A stretch of DNA of 7,105 nucleotides from Spirochaetaceae bacterium (GCA_031265025.1 JAISDF010000258.1:1-7105), one strand, 5' to 3'; positions 1-7,100 are shown, counted from the first letter of the stretch. Program-made: numbers and translations. Notes: generated by a model from the letters alone, not told the origin.

Positions 1-314
1 ACGTCGGTATCGGGATTAACCGGATAGAGAATCAAAAGACGGCCTATAATGGTCTGAATGTCCCCCCGGCCTTCTATGCGCCGGGAAAGTTCAAGCGCCG
101 GGGCGCGCGAAAAGGCAATGAGGTGAAAAGTGTCCCCCAGGCGGAGCTGTTCCCTGAGGAAGGGACCGGTCAGGTAGTCCGCTACCTCATTGTATGAGGA
201 ACTCATGCTTGATGAAGTATCAAGTATCACTACCAGGTCAATGGGTTCCTGTCCCCAGGAAAATACCCCTGGCGCCATACACAATACACAAAGCGTCAGT
301 ATTTTTTTCATCAT
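1..314 (-). CDS. Exported von Willebrand factor A (vWA) domain protein, 3' part missing
   Basis: Only the first 104 codons lie in the window; the frame is open to the left edge. The protein begins MMKKILTLCVLC, a short basic N-terminus followed by a hydrophobic core (about residues 5-19), which reads as a type I signal peptide with cleavage near residues 19-23. Cys12 is not in a convincing lipobox. Right after it comes IDLVVILDTSSSM, the first strand and MIDAS metal-binding motif (DxSxS: Asp32, Ser34, Ser36) of a vWA fold, and a later LIAFS strand fits the second vWA beta strand. Such exported proteins commonly bind ligands or assemble complexes through a metal ion; the partner here cannot be told. 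Two ATGs stand in tandem (314 and 311). GGAAG just upstream gives slightly better spacing to the second, so the start is uncertain by one codon. It starts 16 bp after the greA-fusion stop, so it is likely cotranscribed with it. Family call is firm, specific function unknown. Confidence 0.85.
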   Translation of the reverse strand, partial: MMKKILTLCVLCMAPGVFSWGQEPIDLVVILDTSSSMSSSYNEVADYLTGPFLREQLRLGDTFHLIAFSRAPALELSRRIEGRGDIQTIIGRLLILYPVNPDTD

Positions 315-330
315 CGCTTCCAGCCTTTCT

Positions 331-3021
331 TTAGAATGAAGCCGCGGAAATTCCCTTAACTTTGTAGGCGATTTTCTCGTCATTGATGGCAAAATCAAAA
401 GTTTCACCTATCTTCTTATTCAGTATAACCCCTCCGAAGGGAGAAAGGTAGGAAATTACCTTGTTTTCCGGATCAGACTCCCAGGGCCCCAGTATGGTGT
501 ATTCTTCCTCACCGCCCGAGCTTTCATTGGACAGAAGCACCCTGGTCCCGAAGGATACCCTGGCGGTATTGACCGTAGCGGGATCAAAGAGCTGGGACCG
601 TTCTATCTCCTCCTTGAGCTTGGCTATAGTAGAGTTGAGTATATCCTGCTTTTCCTTTGCCGCCTTGTATTCGGCATTCTCCCTGAGGTCCCCGAGAGAC
701 AGGGCAAAGGCGATTTCCTTGGAATTATTGGGCACTTCCACATCTATAATATGTTGAAGCTGCTTTTGTTTTTCCGTGTACATGCCCATGGTAACAAGCA
801 GATTCCGGGACATGACAGCCTTCTCGGTCTCTTCGCCGAGGAACCTGAAATCCGGGTATTTGTCCAGTATGACGCTTCTCAGCCTGAGTTTTTCCGCGGG
901 GTCCAGGTCCTTTACATCATCAATGAGGGTATAGATGCGGGTTATGGTATCCTGGTCCGCTCCGCCGATAAAGGAATCAACCAGATTTTCCTTAAACAGT
1001 ATGGTCAAAACCTGTTTGTTGGTTTTGCGGTTTTCGGTGGTGTTCCGGTGGTTCTCGATATCCCGGTAACTCAGGTCAAGAATGTGGATGAGGGCGATAA
1101 GCTGCTTTTCCGCGGTAATCCCTGTCCGGTCAAACCAGTTTTCAGATTTGAGATTTTTGAATATCCACACCACCGCTTCCTTGTTGTCCCGGTAATTCTC
1201 AAAGCAGTTCTTCACCATGTCAACGAGCTTTTGCTCATGGCCTTCCTTGCGGAGGCTGGTGATGATGGAGCTTAACTGCACATGGGAGAAGAGCTTTATA
1301 TATATGTCGGCCCATTCGGGAACAAAGAGTTTTATATGATGAAGAAATTCTTCCTTGAGTTTCGTGTCCCTGATGCCGTCAAACAATTCGGCCGTGTCTC
1401 CCGCATGACGGAAAAGGTCGAGGAAATTAAGCTGAAAGGTCTGGGCCAGGTGGGGGAAACGGCCCGCGAGTTCCTTGACAAGAAGAAACGAGGCCATGAC
1501 CTGTTCGTTGACCTGGCTGTAGGACTTGAGGTAGACCAGAAAGTAATTGAACATTTCGGTAAAATACTCCGAATCAGGTTCAACGTCCTTTTGGGCGGCA
1601 AAGTCCCGCAGGGTGGACACCCGGTCAAAAAAATTCTTTTCGGCCTTGAACTGGTTGTAGAGTTTTTCCTCTATGCTTACCGGCCGTTCCCTGACCATGT
1701 AAAGGTCAATATTGTCGGGACTGACGCCGAAGGACGGATCGGACTTGAGTATGTCCCTGGCCCTGGAACTCCAGGTGGTCCATTCACCGGCTGAAAGCAC
1801 GCCGGGCACAAGTTCACTCTTGATGCGCTTGAGATCACAGGCGTTGTCAAAACTCTGGATGACGGTTTTCAGGGTCCACACGAGGTCATCTTTTACCTTG
1901 TCGCGGAGTTTTTCTTTTTTCCAGGTTGCCTTGAGCACCCAGATATGGTTTTTTGAAAGAGTTTGAAGGGCGTCCACGGCCATTTTAAGGGACATGGCGT
2001 GTTCCCGTTTCTTGGCAAAATCTATGACTATCTCGTCGCCCTGCACCCGGGCGATGCGGCCCACGCTCCAGCTCCGGTGAAAGACAAAGTTTCCCTTGTC
2101 AAAGGCTATGTGCTTTTCAAAATCCTGTATTGCCTCGTGGATGTTGCGCCAGTTCTGGGAAAGGTTTGAAATCCGTATGTACTCCTCCATCTGGCTGTGG
2201 CCCGAATATTTCCGGCGGAAACAGTCCACAATCTCCCTGCGCACCCACGAGTCCTTCTCGTCGTACTGCAGTATAATCTTGAGTATGCTGATGGCCTGAT
2301 CCACGTCGTCCCTTTTTCTGAGGGAAGCGTACACATCCTGAAGGAGCAGCTCCGCTTTTTCCTCGCTGATGTTCTTGGCGATTTTCTTCTGGACAAGAAG
2401 GAAAAAATCAATGTCCTCGGGGCAGTATTCAAGTATCTTGATCCAGATTTCCCGTACATTGGTAAAAAGTTGCTTGTTGATATAGCGGTGCAGGGCCTTT
2501 TTGTAAAAATCAACCGCTTCTTCTATCCTGCCCTGGGCCTCATAATGCTCGGCGAGGGACTTGGAAATATCCGCCTCCTCATAGTCCGCCTTTACAAGCC
2601 GCTCCCATACGCCGTAGATGAGTTCATTCTCGTTTTCGTTTTTGTAACATTCGGCGAGCATACGCAGGGCGAATTTCGATTCGCCGTAATCAAGTATGCG
2701 TTCACTCAGGTATTTGACTATACCCCATTTGTGGTTATCCACAAAGATAGAGACGAGACTGGTGAGGGCGGCGTCGTCAATGATCTGCCGCGACAGGGCT
2801 ATCATGCCTGAAAGATACAGGGCGATGATGCTGTTTTTGGTATGCACCAGATGCTCGTCGGAGAGTTTTTTTAATTCATCAGTAACCTTTTCGTCCCGGG
2901 CGTTTTTCAGGATCTGGTCCAAGTCCTTAAACTGACCGGTTGAATAATTGCTGAGGGTGGCCCTGGTCCACTTTTCCTCATTCAGCATTTCCTGTACACC
3001 CTTAAGGAGACCTTCAGACAT
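331..3021 (-). CDS. greA: Multidomain transcription elongation/cleavage factor: TPR-helical region, CarD-like module and C-terminal GreA domain
   Basis: An 896-residue protein, several times the usual GreA length (about 160). Residues roughly 110-300 are helical with TPR-like repeats (for example EAQGRIEEAVDFYKKAL at 161-177). Residues about 305-365 (FVFHRSWSVGRI followed by a strand ending IDFA) resemble the Tudor-like RNA polymerase-interacting fold of CarD and the Mfd RID. Residues about 370-740 are mostly helical with no motif I recognise. The C-terminus is a complete GreA: a coiled coil about 742-812 with GDLRENAEY at 777-785, whose Asp778 and Glu781 match the acidic tip residues (Asp41/Glu44 in E. 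coli GreA) that place catalytic Mg2+ in the polymerase secondary channel, then an FKBP-like domain about 820-896. The expected role is cleavage of backtracked RNA in stalled RNA polymerase. Start ATG at 3021 is supported by GAGGAG seven bases upstream. Second gene of a probable operon. Long GreA forms are known from Treponema and Chlamydia, so the fusion is not an assembly artefact; the function of the N-terminal 740 residues is inference. Confidence 0.92.
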   Translation of the reverse strand: MSEGLLKGVQEMLNEEKWTRATLSNYSTGQFKDLDQILKNARDEKVTDELKKLSDEHLVHTKNSIIALYLSGMIALSRQIIDDAALTSLVSIFVDNHKWGIVKYLSERILDYGESKFALRMLAECYKNENENELIYGVWERLVKADYEEADISKSLAEHYEAQGRIEEAVDFYKKALHRYINKQLFTNVREIWIKILEYCPEDIDFFLLVQKKIAKNISEEKAELLLQDVYASLRKRDDVDQAISILKIILQYDEKDSWVRREIVDCFRRKYSGHSQMEEYIRISNLSQNWRNIHEAIQDFEKHIAFDKGNFVFHRSWSVGRIARVQGDEIVIDFAKKREHAMSLKMAVDALQTLSKNHIWVLKATWKKEKLRDKVKDDLVWTLKTVIQSFDNACDLKRIKSELVPGVLSAGEWTTWSSRARDILKSDPSFGVSPDNIDLYMVRERPVSIEEKLYNQFKAEKNFFDRVSTLRDFAAQKDVEPDSEYFTEMFNYFLVYLKSYSQVNEQVMASFLLVKELAGRFPHLAQTFQLNFLDLFRHAGDTAELFDGIRDTKLKEEFLHHIKLFVPEWADIYIKLFSHVQLSSIITSLRKEGHEQKLVDMVKNCFENYRDNKEAVVWIFKNLKSENWFDRTGITAEKQLIALIHILDLSYRDIENHRNTTENRKTNKQVLTILFKENLVDSFIGGADQDTITRIYTLIDDVKDLDPAEKLRLRSVILDKYPDFRFLGEETEKAVMSRNLLVTMGMYTEKQKQLQHIIDVEVPNNSKEIAFALSLGDLRENAEYKAAKEKQDILNSTIAKLKEEIERSQLFDPATVNTARVSFGTRVLLSNESSGGEEEYTILGPWESDPENKVISYLSPFGGVILNKKIGETFDFAINDEKIAYKVKGISAASF

Positions 3022-3028
3022 CGTTCAA

Positions 3029-3034
3029 CTCCTC
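3029..3034 (-). promoter_or_regulatory. Strong Shine-Dalgarno site of the greA-fusion gene
   Basis: On the minus strand the site reads GAGGAG with a 7-base spacer to the ATG at 3021. It lies in the 26-bp gap after the TPR gene stop, so the fusion gene has its own ribosome entry while sharing the transcript. It fixes the start codon. The upstream TPR gene, by contrast, has no comparable site. Confidence 0.85.
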
Positions 3035-3047
3035 ATATTCTTGCTTT

Positions 3048-4025
3048 CTAGCGCCGGTACTGCTCATAAATTTCCGGGTCCAGAACTTTTATTTTAAGCA
3101 TCGTTTCCTCAATCAATTCGGGGTTTTCGGCCTTGTTGATATAATGATCCAAAAGCCAAAAATACCGGTTGATAAGCCTCGGCAGGGCCCCTGGCGCTTC
3201 CTGCCGTCCTGTCCTGCCCCGGCCTTCCCCCCGGAGCTCGTTTTCCAGAACAAAGATGGACTGCTTGAGCCTTCCCAGTTCGGCCTGTTTTAATTCACGC
3301 CGTACCGAAAAAACGCCCCACAGGGCTCCGTATATGGGAATCCATTCCGCAAGTTCAGGACCGGCATAGCCAAGCTCCCGCACCTTTGACGCCAGAACCA
3401 GAATCATTTCAGATTCAAGGGCGCAAAGATCAACCCCCGGCGGATCGGCAAAAAAAGCCTCCCTGAACAGGGCCTTGGCGGCCCTGGCGTCCCCCAAAAG
3501 GGCGTTTACATCGGCCAGGTGGGCCAGGGTTTCCCCGTCTTCCCGCCTGAACCGCGCCGCCTGTTCAAGGTATTTCAGGGCCTGTTCGTAGTTCCCTATA
3601 CCTTTGTAACAGCGGCCTACCTGCAGCAGCAGCCCCGGATCATGTTCGTTTGCCCCGCTTCCCAGTATATCCTGAAAAGCCCTGAGGGCCGTGGAAAACA
3701 CATAACGCCTCACCGCGAATACGCAGCGGTCAAAACCTCCGCCTATGCGGCGCAGAAAGACGCAGAAGGCGTTCCACTGGGAGAGTATATAGCCTCCCCT
3801 GTCATAGGAATCCCTGATATGCTCAAGCTCCCTGGTTTTTTCAAGCCACCAGTTGACGCATTTAAGGGCATAGACCACCTCGGCGTCCTCAAAATCCAGG
3901 CGCAGGGCCTCTTCAAGGGCCAGGAGGGCCCCTGACGCGTCGGAACTGTCCAATTCGGCATACGCCCTCTCAATAAGCTCCCTGATCCGCGCGCCTGTGT
4001 CCATGACTTGAATACTTTGCCCCAT
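3048..4025 (-). CDS. TPR-repeat protein of unknown function
   Basis: A predicted 325-residue protein with no signal peptide, probably cytoplasmic. TPR-like helix pairs are visible at about residues 16-49 (AYAELDSSDASGALLALEEA) and in tandem at about 133-199 (GRCYKGIGNYEQALKYLEQA, then LADVNALLGDARAAKALFREA). A Trp/aromatic-rich stretch at 57-110 and a charged helix at 240-265 followed by a Gly/Arg-rich linker (about 266-279) complete it. TPRs bind other proteins; nothing here shows an enzyme activity. It is the first gene of the run leading into the TPR/GreA fusion, so a link to that protein or to transcription is possible but only by context. The start is uncertain: the ATG at 4025 has no Shine-Dalgarno sequence and lies about 17 bases from the predicted transcript start. 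An in-frame ATG at 4004 (MDTGARIRELIERAYAEL, 318 residues) sits closer to the first TPR helix but also lacks a good site. Confidence 0.85.
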   Translation of the reverse strand: MGQSIQVMDTGARIRELIERAYAELDSSDASGALLALEEALRLDFEDAEVVYALKCVNWWLEKTRELEHIRDSYDRGGYILSQWNAFCVFLRRIGGGFDRCVFAVRRYVFSTALRAFQDILGSGANEHDPGLLLQVGRCYKGIGNYEQALKYLEQAARFRREDGETLAHLADVNALLGDARAAKALFREAFFADPPGVDLCALESEMILVLASKVRELGYAGPELAEWIPIYGALWGVFSVRRELKQAELGRLKQSIFVLENELRGEGRGRTGRQEAPGALPRLINRYFWLLDHYINKAENPELIEETMLKIKVLDPEIYEQYRR

Positions 4026-4048
4026 TCTGGTACAAATAGTGATTTTTC

Positions 4049-4076
4049 ATTATAGCAGAGAACCGTAAGTTTGCAA
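4049..4076 (-). promoter_or_regulatory. Sigma-70-type promoter of the TPR-greA-vWA operon
   Basis: On the minus strand, TTGCAA (4071-4076, four of six matches to TTGACA) is followed after 16 bp by TATAAT (4049-4054), a perfect -10 box. The expected transcript start is near 4042, giving a leader of about 17 bases to the ATG at 4025, or 38 to the ATG at 4004. It lies in the 68-bp gap after the secA stop. Position, spacing and strand all fit; it rests on sequence match alone. Confidence 0.7.
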
Positions 4077-4093
4077 AGGGTAGTTGTAACAGG

Positions 4094-6865
4094 CTAACGG
4101 CCGTGGCAATGCTTGTATTTTTTGCCCGAACCGCAGGGACAGAGGTCGTTCCTGCCCACTTTGGGAACCGAACGGACCACGGTAACCGGCGCGCCCTGTC
4201 CCCTGGGCTGGGGCCGTCCCTGGGCGGGCAGCCGTCCCTGCCCGCTGTCCGTTTCCCCGGCTTCTCCCCGGCCCTGGCTGAAGGCGTCAATGGAGCCGTG
4301 GTTGGCCTGCTGGACCGAAGCCAGGGTACGGGACTTGAGCTCCCTGTCGCCGGCCCGCTGTATGCGCACCAGATGAACACGGGAGGCTATTTCCTGCCGT
4401 ATTGAGTCAATCATACGGTCAAATATCTCAAAACCTTCAATCTTGTACTCGGTGAGGGGGTTCTTCTGGCCGTAACTGCGCAGGTATACCGCTTCCCTGA
4501 GGGCCTCCATGCTCTCCAGGTGGTCGAGCCATTTTCGGTCTATAAATTGAAGGTACTGGAACCTGATATAGGCGTTAAGATTGGCGCTGCCCACAAGGGC
4601 CTCTTTTTCGTCCAGCTCCTTTTCCAGGGCGCCGCGTATTTCGGCTCCCAGGGTTTCGGGATTGATGTGCTCGCCCTCCCGGACAGTAAGGACATAGCCG
4701 AATTTTTCTTTAAGATACGCGGCAAGGCTGCCAGAGTCCCCGTCCCCGCGTTTGGAAGAATATTCATCCAGAACATGGCGCACCATATCGGCTGTGGCGT
4801 CATTGACCCTGGTCTTGAGTTCCTTGTCGCTGAGTATGGCGTCCCGCTGTTCATAGATGAATTTCCGCTGCTGGTTGAGCACATCGTCGTATTCAAGGAG
4901 ATGCTTCCGTATTTCGAAGTTTCTCTCTTCAACCTTTTTTTGGGCCTTTTCTATGCTCTTGTTGAGCCATGGATGATAGATGGGTTCGCCGCTCTCCATG
5001 CCTATTTTCGCCATGATGCCCTTGATATTGGCGCCGCCGAAAAGCCGCATGAGTTCGTCATCCATGCTTATAAAGAATTTGCTCTTCCCCGGGTCTCCCT
5101 GCCGTCCCGACCGGCCCCTGAGCTGATTGTCTATACGCCGGCTTTCGTGGCGTTCCGTCCCGATTACATAGAGGCCCCCGAGTTTTTTTACCTCCTCGTA
5201 ATCGGCCTGCCATTTGACGTATTCCTCTTTAAGGATGGCGTCGTATGCTTCCGGTGAAGCGCCGGTTCCCGCGCGCTTCCTGGCCCTGTGTTCCGGGTTG
5301 CCGCCGAGTTTAATGTCGGTGCCCCGGCCGGCCATATTGGTCGCGATGGTTACCGAGCTTTTGGCCCCGGCCTCGGCGATGATTCCCGCTTCCCTGGCGT
5401 GGTTTTTGGCGTTGAGCACTTCGTGGCGTACACCGCGCCTGGTAAGGAGGCCGGAGATTCTTTCCGACTTTTCTATGGATACGGTTCCGACAAGGAGGGG
5501 CTGGCCCTTTTTGTAGGCGGCGGCTATTTCGTCGCAGAGGGCGTTGTACTTTTCGTCCTCGTTGAGGTATACCACGTCGTCGCCGTCTTCCCTCTTCACC
5601 GGAAGATTTGTGGGAATCACTACCACGTCAAGGTCGTAGATCTTGGCGAATTCCTCGGCCTCGGTGTCGGCGGTTCCGGTCATACCGGCGATTTTTTTGT
5701 AGAGCCTGAAAAAATTCTGAAAGGTAATGGTCGCCAGAGTACGGTTTCTCTGGGCTATCTTGATATGTTCTTTGGCCTCAATGGCCTGGTGAAGCCCGTC
5801 GGAATACCTGCGGCCGTAGAGTATGCGGCCGGTAAATTCATCAACAATCTGGACCTGTCCTTCCTGGACCACATAATCAACATCAATATGGAAGAGTTTG
5901 TGGGACCTCAGGGCTTGGGTAAAATAGTGGAGATATTCAAAATTGTCCTCATCGACAATGGCGCCCTTGATAAGGCCCCGTTTCTGGAGCAGTTCCTCCA
6001 TTTTGGCGATCCCCGCGTTACTGAAAGAGACGCTTTTGTTCTTTTCGTTGAGTTTATAGTCCCCGATAACCGGCTCCCCCTGGGCCTCGTCGGGGTATTC
6101 GCCGTCGTCCTTTTTTTTCACCTCTTCCAGGGAACCGAGGAGGCGGTCAACCTCGGCGAACTTGAAGGTGTCGTCTTCCGCCGCGCCTGAAATGATGAGG
6201 GGCGTGCGGGCCTCGTCAATGAGAATGGAGTCTATCTCGTCAACAATGCAGTAGCTGTGGCCGCGCTGCACCCTTTCCTCAAGAAAGGGCGTCATATTGT
6301 CCCGCAGATAATCGAAGCCGAATTCATTGTTTGTGCCGTAGGTAATATCGCAGGCATAGTTTATTCTGCGCCGCTCGTTGTCCATCGCGGAAAGTATGGT
6401 CCCCACGCTTACGCCCAGAAGGTCAAAAACCGGCTTCATCCACTGGGAATCGCGCTCGGCCAGGTAATCGTTTACCGTAACCACATGGACGCCCCTGCCG
6501 GATATGGCGTTAAGGTAGGCGGCGGAGACACTCATCAGGGTCTTGCCCTCGCCGGTTTTCATCTCCACAATCTTGCCCTGGTGGAGCACAATGGCCCCCA
6601 GACCCTGGACATCATAGGGCCGCTCGCCGAGCTTGCGCCTGGCGGCTTCGCGGGCAAGGGCAAAAGCCTCAGGCAGTATGGCGTCAAGACTTTCGCCCCC
6701 GGCGGCCCGTTCCCTGAAACCGGCCGTAAGGCGCCCGAAATCTTCGTCCGCGAGGGACAGGGCCCAGCTTTCTTTTTCGTTGACCGCGTGCAATATGGGT
6801 AAAAGGGTCTTGAGGTCCCGTTCATGCTGGGACCCAAAAAGGGCCTTTACAATCTTGTTGAACAT
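4094..6865 (-). CDS. secA: Protein translocase ATPase subunit SecA
   Basis: A 923-residue full-length SecA, the cytoplasmic and membrane-bound motor that binds preproteins and pushes them through SecYEG using ATP. Visible in order: the N-terminal helix and NBD1 with Walker A (TGEGKT, 104-109), the VNDYLAERD motif at 131-139, Walker B (VDEID, 208-212, Asp209/Glu210) running into SILIDEARTPL; the preprotein cross-linking domain at about 225-370; NBD2 with GMTGTADTEAEEF (394-406), TIATNMAGRGTDI (506-518) and RRIDNQLRGRSGRQGD (576-591), which carries the arginine-finger region; and the helical scaffold/wing region with HLLEYDDVLNQQR (655-667). A Gly/Gln/Arg/Pro-rich linker at about 860-895 leads to a zinc-binding SEC-C tail (Cys909, Cys911, Cys920, His921; CPCGSGKKYKHCH), which binds SecB and phospholipids in E. 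coli. All key residues are present. The ATG at 6865 lacks a well-placed Shine-Dalgarno: AGGT lies 11 bases upstream and overlaps the predicted -10 region. The N-terminus MFNKIVKALFG is typical of SecA and supports the start. Confidence 0.98.
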   Translation of the reverse strand: MFNKIVKALFGSQHERDLKTLLPILHAVNEKESWALSLADEDFGRLTAGFRERAAGGESLDAILPEAFALAREAARRKLGERPYDVQGLGAIVLHQGKIVEMKTGEGKTLMSVSAAYLNAISGRGVHVVTVNDYLAERDSQWMKPVFDLLGVSVGTILSAMDNERRRINYACDITYGTNNEFGFDYLRDNMTPFLEERVQRGHSYCIVDEIDSILIDEARTPLIISGAAEDDTFKFAEVDRLLGSLEEVKKKDDGEYPDEAQGEPVIGDYKLNEKNKSVSFSNAGIAKMEELLQKRGLIKGAIVDEDNFEYLHYFTQALRSHKLFHIDVDYVVQEGQVQIVDEFTGRILYGRRYSDGLHQAIEAKEHIKIAQRNRTLATITFQNFFRLYKKIAGMTGTADTEAEEFAKIYDLDVVVIPTNLPVKREDGDDVVYLNEDEKYNALCDEIAAAYKKGQPLLVGTVSIEKSERISGLLTRRGVRHEVLNAKNHAREAGIIAEAGAKSSVTIATNMAGRGTDIKLGGNPEHRARKRAGTGASPEAYDAILKEEYVKWQADYEEVKKLGGLYVIGTERHESRRIDNQLRGRSGRQGDPGKSKFFISMDDELMRLFGGANIKGIMAKIGMESGEPIYHPWLNKSIEKAQKKVEERNFEIRKHLLEYDDVLNQQRKFIYEQRDAILSDKELKTRVNDATADMVRHVLDEYSSKRGDGDSGSLAAYLKEKFGYVLTVREGEHINPETLGAEIRGALEKELDEKEALVGSANLNAYIRFQYLQFIDRKWLDHLESMEALREAVYLRSYGQKNPLTEYKIEGFEIFDRMIDSIRQEIASRVHLVRIQRAGDRELKSRTLASVQQANHGSIDAFSQGRGEAGETDSGQGRLPAQGRPQPRGQGAPVTVVRSVPKVGRNDLCPCGSGKKYKHCHGR

Positions 6866-6871
6866 ACAATC

Positions 6872-6901
6872 ATTTTACCTAGTATGGAGAAGAAGTGGCA
6901 A
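6872..6901 (-). promoter_or_regulatory. Predicted secA promoter, possibly giving a leaderless mRNA
   Basis: On the minus strand, TTGCCA (6896-6901, five of six) is followed after 18 bp by TAAAAT (6872-6877, five of six). Counting seven bases past the -10 box puts the transcript start at or within a base or two of the secA ATG (6865). No better promoter was seen between here and the tRNA gene. If it is used, secA would be translated from a leaderless or near-leaderless transcript, in line with its poor Shine-Dalgarno match. The 18-bp spacer is one longer than ideal. Confidence 0.5.
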
Positions 6902-6907
6902 GCCCTA

Positions 6908-6937
6908 TTGACCTTTTCCCTGCAGCCGGTGTATAGT
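6908..6937 (+). promoter_or_regulatory. Predicted promoter of the tRNA-Gly gene
   Basis: TTGACC (6908-6913, five of six) and TATAGT (6932-6937, five of six) are 18 bp apart, on the same strand as and upstream of the tRNA. The expected start near 6944 gives a precursor leader of about 37 bases, to be removed by RNase P. It stands back to back with the predicted secA promoter, the two -35 boxes being 6 bp apart. Confidence 0.6.
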
Positions 6938-6980
6938 AACTCGTTCATTTGCTTCGCTTGCCTGAAGCCGCGAATAATCC

Positions 6981-7052
6981 GCGGGAATAGCTCAGTGGTA
7001 GAGCGCGACCTTGCCAAGGTCGATGTCGCGGGTCCGACTCCCGTTTCCCGCT
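6981..7052 (+). tRNA. tRNA-Gly, anticodon GCC
   Basis: A complete 72-base cloverleaf. The acceptor stem GCGGGAA (6981-6987) pairs with TTCCCGC (7045-7051), and T7052 is the discriminator base usual for bacterial tRNA-Gly. The D stem is GCTC/GAGC (6990-6993, 7001-7004) with loop AGTGGTA. The anticodon stem is CGACC/GGTCG (7006-7010, 7018-7022) with loop TTGCCAA and GCC at 7013-7015, reading GGC and GGU. The T stem is GCGGG/CCCGT (7028-7032, 7040-7044). The T loop is TCCGACT (7033-7039) rather than the usual TTCRANT: position 55, normally U modified to pseudouridine, is C (7034). All stems pair, so the gene looks functional apart from this base. CCA is not encoded and must be added after processing. 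Confidence 0.96.
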
Positions 7053-7061
7053 ATTAGTAGC

Positions 7062-7100
7062 AAACAGCCCGGAGCGGTAATAGTTCCGGGCTGTTTCTGT
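7062..7100 (+). terminator. Rho-independent terminator after tRNA-Gly
   Basis: AAACAGCCCGGA (7062-7073) is the exact reverse complement of TCCGGGCTGTTT (7085-7096): a 12-bp stem with an 11-base loop, starting ten bases after the tRNA end and followed by a short T-rich stretch (TTTCTGT counting the stem end). The U tract is broken by C and G, so efficiency may be moderate, but the stem is strong and the position is right for ending a single-tRNA transcript. It could also serve a minus-strand gene entering from the right, though the T run on that side is poor. Confidence 0.8.

Noticed and set aside
751..2811. Plus-strand open frames of 170-204 codons (751-1275, 1282-1794, 2197-2811) antisense to the GreA fusion
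   Set aside because: Mirror frames of a real gene with no ribosome sites or recognisable motifs.
4250..4310. Gly/Gln/Arg-rich low-complexity stretch in SecA as a possible insertion
   Set aside because: It lies in the linker before the SEC-C tail, which is variable and disordered in SecA generally.
5288..6190. A 300-codon open frame on the plus strand inside secA
   Set aside because: It is exactly antisense to highly conserved secA motifs, shows no recognisable domain, and is explained by stop-poor antisense of a fairly GC-rich gene. The same holds for long plus-strand frames at 4520-5257 and 6257-6802.
6847..6873. Eight-codon frame MIVCSTRL overlapping the secA start in another frame, a possible SecM-like regulatory peptide
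   Set aside because: Its ATG overlaps the predicted -10 box, so it would not be in the main transcript, and such short frames are common by chance.
6951..6984. Small hairpins in the tRNA leader (GCTTC/GAAGC at 6951-6968; CCGCG/CGCGG at 6968-6984)
   Set aside because: Stems of five pairs are weak, and the second would compete with the far stronger acceptor stem. Nothing marks a riboswitch or T-box.
6824..7057. A 77-codon plus-strand frame running through the intergenic region and tRNA-Gly
   Set aside because: It overlaps the secA start and the whole tRNA; its C-terminal part is simply translated tRNA sequence.
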